Shown one piece after another: positions 1-8,600 of a stretch of 11,310 bases of DNA (positions are counted from its first letter, which is position 1; every line of letters begins with the position of its first letter). The position numbers and the translations under genes are program-made. The stretch is from Cephalothrix spiralis (lineage: Eukaryota > Nemertea > Palaeonemertea > Archinemertea > Cephalotrichidae). Location of the stretch: the NCBI GenBank assembly GCA_032353305.1, contig JAUCNG010376371.1, positions 1 through 11,310 on the forward strand. Reading direction: 5' to 3'. The notes beneath the pieces were generated by a model that did not search any database, was not told the DNA's origin, and saw only the letters and a list, made by a program, of their open reading frames with translations.

Positions 1-131
1 AATTTCCACAAGCTTTCCAAAAATATAAGGGTTGATGGGGTTTAGGCCCGCACTTCCGAGATTTTCGCGGGGGGGGCCGAAAACAGGGTCTGTAGGTTTA
101 AGACCAAAAGTTCCATAAACTTGTGTAGATA
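1..131 (+). repeat. Family A inverted-repeat element, right arm only (cut by window edge)
   Basis: Closely matches 6470-6590 along its length: AATTTCCACAAGCTTTCC, GGCCCGCACTTCCGAG, ATTTTCGCGG and AAAAGTTCCATAAAC occur in the same order. Only the outer right arm is present; the rest of the element would lie to the left of position 1. The two copies stop matching near 131 and 6590, which places the element's terminus there. It has an 8-G run at 69-76. Confidence 0.8.
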
Positions 132-447
132 AATAAAAGTCTATTTATTATACAGTATAGTATTAAAAAAGGTGTTCGTTTTTTATTGAATTGAAATGAT
201 AATGAAATGGAAATCAAAGATTTGTGATTTACCGTACATCCCCCGTCAACACGCCCCGAATACGAAAGATTGAAAGATTCTTTCGGGAAATGGGTCACTT
301 TTTCGGGAAGTGGGTCACTCACATTTTTACGGGGTTGCATATCTACGCACTAAAGTATAAAGATCGTATATTGAAATCGTCAAAAAAACCTAAAAATACA
401 CCAAAACGTTTGAATAATGATCAAATTCGCGATACAGTGTTTTAATA
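132..447. other. Unassigned AT-rich flank
   Basis: Between the family A arm and the 448-550 foldback I see only the 20-bp tandem duplication at 281-320. Short open frames here on both strands show no protein-like composition. Confidence 0.4.
281..320 (+). repeat. Tandem duplication, 20 bp x 2
   Basis: Positions 281-300 and 301-320 are the same 20-bp unit (TTTCGGGAARTGGGTCACTY) with two differences. It is a local duplication with no evident function. Confidence 0.75.
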
Positions 448-550
448 AACCATTAGTAAATATTTCTGTAAAAGATTTCTCGTTATTTCACTCACCCTTC
501 GGGTTTGTGAAAAAACTCGAAAACTTTTACAGAAATAAACACTAATGGTT
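448..550. repeat. 103-bp foldback (MITE-like hairpin)
   Basis: The segment is a near-complete palindrome. It opens AACCATTAGT and closes ACTAATGGTT, with TTTCTGTAAAAG answered by CTTTTACAGAAA and a central ACCCTTCGGGT turn at about 497-507. Both ends lie next to TA dinucleotides (TAAACC left, GGTTAG right), though no clean target duplication can be assigned. It resembles a tiny Tc1/mariner-type foldback MITE. Confidence 0.7.
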
Positions 551-551
551 A

Positions 552-1616
552 GGTAATCTTTAATATAGAGTACCATACATAATAAACATATAAATTGGCG
601 AAAACATAACAAATGTAGCACCTAAATATACCTATGATAACTCACATGTACATAAACATTTTAAAAGATTTCACAAATTGCATTAAACTTATAAAAGGTA
701 TTAGATTGTCCTATTATTTGTATCACGTGGCGTAATTTTTTGTGAACGAGTAAGCCATGAGTAAGCCACAGTTATTGTCAAAATAACATCATTGGATTTG
801 TATTATAGGATATGCATTAAAATTATTATGGCACTTATTAAACGTGGAAGCTTTCTTATCAGACCCTGTCTGACTGACCAGCGGTAATAGAATTTTAACA
901 TCAAATTTAAAAATCGTAAAAAAACATATATTGTATGATGAAAAATGATTTCCCCCGACTAATGGGGTAATTGATTAAGATAAATTTGACAAGAATCAAT
1001 AAAAATATATTTACAAAATTATTTTTCTAATTTATAGAAAATTATTATGACTATATTAAACACATGTAGACCTTATTTACATATTTGAGCACCCTTTATT
1101 AAAGACAAAATTGATTTTTGCAACTTGTCAAAATGATTGCGAAATTGATAATTCCAAAAATATTAAGATACCGTATAATATCAAATCATTCTAAATTTCC
1201 TCTTATATATTTATTTTCTAGACTTCAAAAAGTATCAAAAACACGAATGATTAGATAGAAACTTTGATGTTTTGCACTCAATGATGTAAAATAATTTATG
1301 AACAAGTAATGACTAGCAGTACACATATAGCTCATTTTAATGGAAAACTAAATCTATCAACTGCTCTCCTGTATAATTTACGAAACTGACATGCATGGAG
1401 ACCACAAAATATTCCCGTTTTGAGGGCTGAGCAAGGAGTACATTGAATGAGTATGCCCGTAAACCCGGTTGTCGGGCGTACCGAGCGATGTTTCTGTCAG
1501 GGCCGCGCTAATTATGAAAACAATTTAATTACTCTTCGTGGGTAAAAAAATAAATGGCCTAGAGGGTCTCCTGTCATGTGGAACAAACCTAAAATACGCC
1601 CTTAAAGTCTCCGATA
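552..1616. other. Unassigned AT-rich intergenic DNA
   Basis: About 1 kb with no recognisable gene, no long open frame and no clear repeat. A slightly GC-richer patch at about 1400-1510 includes a small imperfect hairpin (GCCCG near 1456 with CGGGC near 1473). Confidence 0.4.
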
Positions 1617-1809
1617 CACTACCCGATTTTTAGCTGCCGACCTCGTCCCGATTAAAGAAAATTTAATCAAATCCTGCGATGCGTGACTGAAAATTCAAAA
1701 TTGTGTTGTTGTCGTATTTATACAATTTTGAATTTTCAGTCATGCATCACAGGTTTTGATCAAATTTTCTTTAATCGAGACGGGTCGGCAGCTAAAAATC
1801 GGCCCAGTG
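1617..1809. mobile_element. 193-bp foldback MITE with TA target-site duplication (Tc1/mariner-like)
   Basis: The left arm (1617-about 1700) and right arm (about 1717-1809) are inverted copies. Left: CACTACCCGATTTTTAGCTG; right arm read on the minus strand: CACTGGGCCGATTTTTAGCT. Both continue with ATTAAAGAAAATTT and TGACTGAAAATTCAAAATTG. The arms pair over about 90 bp around a spacer of under 20 bp. TA flanks both ends (1615-1616 and 1810-1811), the duplication expected of Tc1/mariner transposases. It has no coding capacity, so it would need a transposase supplied elsewhere. Confidence 0.85.
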
Positions 1810-1948
1810 TAACAGAGCCTTAAACCTGCTTATAAATAGTCTGATGTATGCGTACGAACCCTGCGAATCAAGCGCATAGCTATTTAATTTAAATAATATT
1901 ATGTTTTGAATTTGGTACATGGAGATGATTACAGCGTGTCCCAAATTT

Positions 1949-2327
1949 ATTCTCTTTCAAATAAATAGGTGCAAATCTGTCGAACATCATAAATTTCCGT
2001 AAAGGACCAAAATGTTTATTTTCCGCAGTAGGCCGTAAATTTCACTATAAATGAACGTCCTTTCTCGGAAAAATATTTTGGGATTTTTCATCGACTTTTT
2101 AATTTGTTTAAACTTCTTATTCAATTTACATTTCACCAATTAAAATTAGAAATGTACAAATTGTACATGTAATGAAATTTTTCACAAACTTTATTTAGAG
2201 TGATTGAAAATAGCATTCTCTCAATTTAGGCTGGGGAAAATGAAACAAGAGGTTTTTCGGGAGAATTATCGTAGCTCTCTTAGTTATTAACCGATTTGCA
2301 CTAAATCTATCTTATACAGGAGAGAAA
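1949..2327. repeat. Family B non-autonomous transposon-like repeat, short copy
   Basis: It shares long blocks, in the same order, with about 7217-7851: GGTGCAAATCT plus TCGAACA near the left end, AGGCCGTAAAT in the middle, TTCTTATTCAATT, then GAAAATAGCATTC, TAGGCTGGGGAAAATGAAAC and ATCGTAGCT near the right end. Its ends are imperfect inverted repeats (TTCTCTTTC...GTGCAAATC against the reverse complement of GATTTGCAC...GGAGAGAAA). It lacks about 240 bp of the other copy's interior and has no coding capacity. Confidence 0.7.
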
Positions 2328-2518
2328 TCCATTCTCTCAAATGCATAACGTTTGCAATTATTAAATATTCATTATTAAGTCACAATGTGACGGACGGCAT
2401 CTGGCTGTTTTCCATAATTTTGAGACACTCCATATTGAAAGATGGCTAGGCCGATGGACTTTATAGCACAGCAAGATAGTGACATAATCAAATGAATAAA
2501 ATTTAAAATACACAATAA
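2328..2518 (-). other. Probable start of the Rab32 3' UTR
   Basis: Sequence directly after the Rab32 stop codon. On the minus strand, TATAAA (a weak polyadenylation-signal variant) lies at 2465-2460, about 55 nt past the stop. The first canonical AATAAA is at 2195-2190, inside the family B repeat. The true transcript end cannot be decided from sequence alone. Confidence 0.4.
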
Positions 2519-2638
2519 TTAACAGCAGCCAGATTTGCCTCCTGATTTCCCTGAACGCGGCGTATCTCCATTTCCTAATGTTATTTTGTCGTCGTCTGCA
2601 TCTGATGAAAAATTTAATGATGCGTCATTTGTTAAAAT
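2519..2638 (-). CDS. RAB32: Rab32 last coding exon: hypervariable tail with Cys-Cys prenylation motif
   Basis: This exon encodes 39 residues and TAA (2521-2519). It starts ILTNDASL, matching the family position that reads ILVNH in human RAB32, followed by an acidic stretch (SDADDDKITL) and a Gly/Ser/Lys-rich tail ending GKSGCC. The double cysteine is the usual Rab geranylgeranylation signal. The acceptor, TTTTCTTTTCAG ending at 2639, has a good pyrimidine tract. An ATG-initiated reading frame continues upstream into the intron to 2719, but the pyrimidine tract and the in-frame join to the previous exon show that coding begins at 2638. Confidence 0.92.
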   Translation of the reverse strand: MLTNDASLNFSSDADDDKITLGNGDTPRSGKSGGKSGCC

Positions 2639-5600
2639 CTGAAAAGAAAAAATATTGATTATAGTTTTGATTCTGAATTTTAAGGTAGACAGTGACAAAC
2701 GATGCCGATCATAAGTCATGTCAGCCTGGGAACGTGGGTAGTGCTAAATTCAAATCCGCAATATTATTTCGCTTCATCGATTTCTCTCTACCCGGAATAG
2801 CGGGCATAAATCTTCTTCTTTATAGGGCGTCAAATGACTTCTCGATCGAATGACACAAAGGTCCGCTTGCCGAGCATTTAGCATTTATAAGCACCTGGGA
2901 ACCGCCTATCCGCCTATTATTTCAAATAGCCCCCAGGGTTCTTCTTTATTGTGCATGATAAGTATAAAAATCATGTTTTTTCTACTACTAAAAAGTATTC
3001 TCTATGATACAGGCATTTACTTTGTGCAGATCCACAAAAGACTTTCTGATATTTCTATTGTAAGAAAATGGCGGACATATACATGGATACAGAGGACGAT
3101 TTTTATGTCTCAATTTGTCTAAATATTGGTAATTTTTATTTGTTGACTTATTTGCTAATATTTCGAAATTTAAAAAAAGCTTTGCTAATATTACGAAATT
3201 TAAAAAAGCGACTCGTATCTTGGGTCAAAATTTTAAAGAAATGTTTTTCCTTTTTAGATTTCCCACGATAAATATTCATCCCGGCCCTATGAATCAATGT
3301 GATTGGTTGATCACTATTTTATTTTTTAAAAAAACTCATTGAATGATAATTTTTTCAAAATTTCAAAAATTATCCACTCACATTGATCTACGTCACGTCG
3401 CGTCGCTAACTACAATTTTTTATTATTTATGTAGGCAAATAAACTCTAGTAAATCAAGTAAATCACTCTACGATAGATTCGGCCGATTCACTAAATCCGC
3501 GGCCATTTTGTTGCCAATCCAGATCGAAGTCGAAACAATCGGGCAGAATAAAAAAGATTTAAGAGAGGATTTACCAAATCTTTTCTCATTTAACCCTCCA
3601 TAAAAACGCCTACAGTAAGTGCCAAGTCATGAGAATGTATTTTTAGTCATGCAGTCTAAAATAAATTTGATTTGGGTGAGTTCCTTTCAAGAAAATGCCA
3701 AGAAATAATCATAACCGTTTATTCTGAACTGAAGACAAGGAGTGACACCTATTCAAAGAAAATGGAATACGGTAAATATAACAGAACATCAAAGACACCA
3801 TTGCGGTTGGATATATAAAAAAGACATAGTATATAAAGCATAATATAAGGTTAACTGTTTGGTAAAACCGGCCGGGCATCAATGTATTGGGGAGTGATCA
3901 CCCCACTACATTGCTGTCAGGAAGGGTGTGCAACTGGTTCTAATGTCAGTACCGGTGATCACCATCTCGACGATGGGATGCTCGGTGCGGCGTCAGAGCT
4001 GGGTGTAGATAAGTGGCTGCGCCTATCCTTCTTGGCGGGGTCGAGAGTCCCCGCCAAGGGGGATAGGCGCGGACGCTTTCCGCATGGATACTCTTCCAAT
4101 TTTTTGACATCGTCAAATCTCCTTTGTAAAGAGGCTGTTGAAACCCAGAGCGGGTCTCAATTAATATATTAACGTGTATAGACAGAGATCAAGACGAATG
4201 ACGAAAAAAGCGTTTGTCTAGAACAAGTGAAGCTAGTCCAATAATAGATTTTTGCACCTTCTAGCGATTTCAAAACGCGTGTATTAGTCGCGTCCCATCG
4301 TGATGTCCATGGAACTTTTGTTATTCAATTTTCAGGCTTCAAAATCCGCCCAGTGAAAATCTCAGCAGTGCGGGCCTTATACCCCCATCCAAGCTTATAT
4401 TTTCTGAAAGCTCGTGCAAATTCTAGGTTCAAGTTAAAATTTTAAAGGGGTCGGACCCACGTAAGAGAACTTAAAGAGCCTCAGGAGCCAAATTTGTTAA
4501 AGGGACCAAACGATGTTTTTCAGATCCGCACCCATGGTCAAATAAAATAATAACATACTACATGCGGATTTGAAAATATCGTTATACGGCCCTTTAAAAA
4601 TATCTTATTAAGATACCATTTTCGATTTGGTTTGACCAGAAGTGATATAACCTCAAATCGCTTCTCTGCCGTAAGAAGGTAAAGCGCGGTAACTCACTTT
4701 TTGCAAAAAATGAGTTATGGATACCAGAGCAATCTTCTCATCAATATCTATCATATGTTAAGATTTGGAAACTTATTTCGATCATTTAATTGGTGAAATT
4801 AATTACCGTAACTTCATTTATGATTGGAATCCTATACAAATCGATTTACAAATTGTCTATTTTCTCAGTTCGATGAAAACAGAGTTACCGCAGTTTACCT
4901 TTATACGGCAGTTCTGGTTTGAGCCGTTTTGGGGCCTAAGGCCAATATACTGTTTTCAAAAAATTGTATTCGGCGGCTTCAAATTGGGTCGGACCCTTTC
5001 CAAAATATAAACTTGAACCTTAAATTTTCACTTGCTTTCAGAAAATATAAGAGATGCTGAGGGTTAGGCCCGCACTTTTTTGAGATTTTCGCGGGTAGCG
5101 GGAGACTGGGAAAGACTGAAACGCGGACTCCGGACCACGGACTCGCCGCGGAAAACATTCTGAAATGCGGAATCTTCTCCTCGCGAACCGGATTATATAT
5201 CATTATACAAGGCCCTAATAACCAAAAAAATATGCCATAGTTACATTAAAAAAATACTTCGTTCTAAATTTATATTAACTACGGTAATTATATCTACCCT
5301 AAACCCCCCCCCCCCAAAAAACGACATTAAATCCTTAAAAAAATCTCAAAATGTTTTAAAATCCCAATTAGCCTAATAATCCCAATTAGAAAAGATTTAA
5401 ATGTAGAAGATTAAAATACTTTCATCTTCAAGATTTTTTCAGGGAATTTTAGGGATTTATTAATTTTTTATTTCAATTTCATTTTTTGAAGGATTTTTTA
5501 AATCTTTTAATTCTTTTTAGGGATTTTTAAATCTTCAAGATTTTATTTGACATCATTAGATTTTTTTAGGGTCTTTTAGTTTTTGGGGGAATTTTTTAAT

Positions 5601-8600
5601 GTTTTTTAAAAATAACTTTAAAGTACTTTTAAAGATTTTCAAAATATAATATGGCATATTATTTTGTTTTTAGGGTCTTGTATAATGATCTATAATCCGG
5701 TCTACGAGGAGATAATTCCGCGTTTCAAACTGCTATATTCCGCGGCGAGTCCGCGGTCCGCAAAGTTTCTATACGTATCAATTTGTTCGCTCCCCACACA
5801 TCCAAAAATTCCGTATCATAAACATACCTTTGTTACTAAAGCTCTGGCCCCGTCGTCGATATTAATATTTTCCTTTGCTGAGGTTTCAAACCATGCTAAA
5901 AAGCCATTTTCTTTACAATAATCGTCCATATGATGTGAATTTGCTACTAAGCCTTCTTTTGATAAATCACACTGAAAAAATATTACATAAAATTAATATG
6001 ACGTGAATTAATTGTTAAAAAATACAAAATACTACGTCTATGCCGATTGGGTGGGTACTTTACGGGGTAAAAAACACTTTTCCCGGTGATAAAAAAGGCC
6101 CAAGTTTTCGGCCCCTTCTCTCGAAAATCTCGGAAGTGCGGGCCTAAACCCTTATATTTTTGGAAAGCTTCTGGATATTCTAGGTTCATGTTTGTATTTT
6201 CGAAAGGGTTAATTGGGCTCATTTTGGGGCCTCAGGGACCAAATTCGCAATTTAATTTAAAGGATCCTAAAAAGAGTTGATGTAACCCGATATTTTCTGA
6301 TCCGCATGGTCCATACAATAATAAGATACTATTTTTGATTGGGTTTGACCAATTTTTGGAGCTCAGGGCCAATATAGATTTATTTCGAAAAACTCTACAT
6401 GGCCCCGAGGCCCCAAAGTGGGCCCGACCCTTTCGAAAATACATGTATTAACTTGAATCTAGAATTTCCACAAGCTTTCCAAAAATATAAGTGTTAATTG
6501 GGTTTAGGCCCGCACTTCCGAGATTTTCGCGGGGGCCGAAAACTGGGGTCTGTAGGTTTAACTCCAAAAGTTCCATAAACCTGTCTATATATAGAACATA
6601 CCGAATTTACAATGTACATGATTAGTTTAACACTGATTATACTCAGTCACATTTTTATTATGCAAAAATCATATGACGTTAACAACAATAAAAGGTCACG
6701 TAAATTTTGTCATAAAATGAGTGGCCCAAAGCTACAGCTTTTTATATCTGTCTATGTAATATGTGAGAATATGGTCAAATGTATGAATTAACATAAAGCC
6801 CGGAGCTTTTGCAAACTTGTTACCCTGAGAATGAATTGTTCCTAAATCCTGAACTCCAAAATAAAGCTACCCCCAACCGAAAAATGTCAATTTGAACAGG
6901 ACCCGAACTCGGCCTTCCCTACAGATATACAGTACAGGCTAAAATGATTAACAGCCATATTGTGAGTTTATATTTTTGAAAGGGTTGGGCTCATTTTGGG
7001 GCCTCAGGGGCCAAATTCACAATTTAATTTAAAGGTACCTAACAAGAGTTGATTTAACCCGATATTTTCTGATCCGCATGGTCCATAAAATAATAAGATA
7101 CTATTTTCGATTGGGTTTTTACCAATTTTGGAGCCAATTAGGGCCAATACAGATTTTTTGTCTCGAAAAACTGTACTGGCCTGACGTTATCACTGCGAGT
7201 GATCACTGTAGAGAACATGGTCCTCTTTCTCAATTAAAAAGATTTGGTGCAAATCTATCGAACAACTGAGATAGATTAAAAAAAACCAAAAAGTTCGATT
7301 TCTCCAGCAGGCCGTAAATCCCTTTATAAATTAACGGATTTCAATTAATATTTTGTTTTTGACTTTTTAGTGTTCTTTGATTCTTATTCAATTATCTATT
7401 CACAATTTGTTTTATTAAAAATGAAATTCACTGATTTACAAGTTTAAAGCCGCAGGATATCAGTCTCAGTGGGCAATGTTAGACTGGTTTCATTCCCTAT
7501 TATGGGGTCGATAATGAAAGTGCAAGTTATAGTTATTTGCTTGATCTGGGCAATTAGGACTTTGAAGATGATGAAAGTATGTCAAATACATGTAACTCAA
7601 CATAACTCTTTGGTCAGTACAGTTCATCAGGACAAATTTGAAAACCAATCTTGAATCTATTGTTCTAATGTTATTGTTTACGATCTTCTGCACCTTTTAA
7701 TTTTAGAGTGATGGAAAATAGCATTCCCTCGATTTAGTATGGGATTTAGGCTGGGGAAAATGAAACCAGAGGTTTTCTGGAGAATCATCGTAGCTTCCTA
7801 AGTTATGAACCGATCCGCACCAAATCTGTTTTATTCGAGAAAGACAACCATACTCTTGAACTAGGTATCTCCGGTTGCCAATTGCAAAACAATAGATTTC
7901 GATTGGAAATAATTCTATTGTAATGGCAAATATCCCGGCAAAACGTTTGATTTTACGTAGTTTTTCTAACCAATATACGTTTTGTTTATCAAACTATATA
8001 ATATTACTTCGGATTTCATTTATACGAGAATTTGCACGAGACCAGTCCTGGAAGGTCGAGTGCAAATTAGAGTAATAAAATTCGAACCAATCGACTACTC
8101 ATAAAGTAATATTTATTATTACAATGTGTCATAAACTGAGTACTTGCTGAAATAATAATGACGTCATCTAATTCAACGCTGCTCCGTTGAATTAGTCTGG
8201 ACTAATTCAACGGGGTATAGCGTGGAATTCGGAATGATTTGAGAAGGATGACATAAATTGAACCGATTACAGTGTAATAATAGATCAGTAGGCCGTATGT
8301 GAAATTGGAATTTCTAACATATTACATGTTTACAAATACAAACATAATCATATCATATGCTCCAATTCTTTGTATCACAACAAAATGAATCATAGTTGTA
8401 CTCTGTTTTTAACCTATTGTTCATTCAAATAGTAATTTCGAAATTACTTGATTCGTAATCATTATTTTGATTCGTTATCATTATTTTGAGTGTTAGTAGA
8501 AAATATGTCGTATTTGTATAAATGCTTGAAGTTATGACACTCTAGTGTTCTAACTAAATAAGATAAAGTAACATATTTTATGCATTTCATTGTTTTTTTC

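Noticed and set aside
4090-4110. AATTTTTTGACA as a spliceosomal snRNA Sm site (U4-like)
   Set aside because: The upstream sequence matches no U-snRNA I know; likely coincidence.
3882-4172. 96-codon plus-strand frame as a protein gene
   Set aside because: No recognisable domain, and its base composition is explained by the hairpin-rich GC island; kept only as part of that region.
5304-5315. 12-C run and other homopolymers as functional sites
   Set aside because: Ordinary slippage-prone tracts inside repeats; length may also be a sequencing artefact.
4979-5921. Similar short peptides beginning MIYNPV in opposite strands (5203-4979 and 5664-5921)
   Set aside because: They are translations of the two inverted arms of the 5118-5770 foldback, so the likeness comes from DNA repetition; the second also runs antisense into a Rab32 exon.
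7610-7640. CTGATGA on the minus strand as a hammerhead ribozyme core
   Set aside because: The required GAAA and flanking stems are missing.
8285-8300. CAGTAGGCCGTA as a third family B copy
   Set aside because: Only about 12 bp are shared with the family B body and the flanks do not align.
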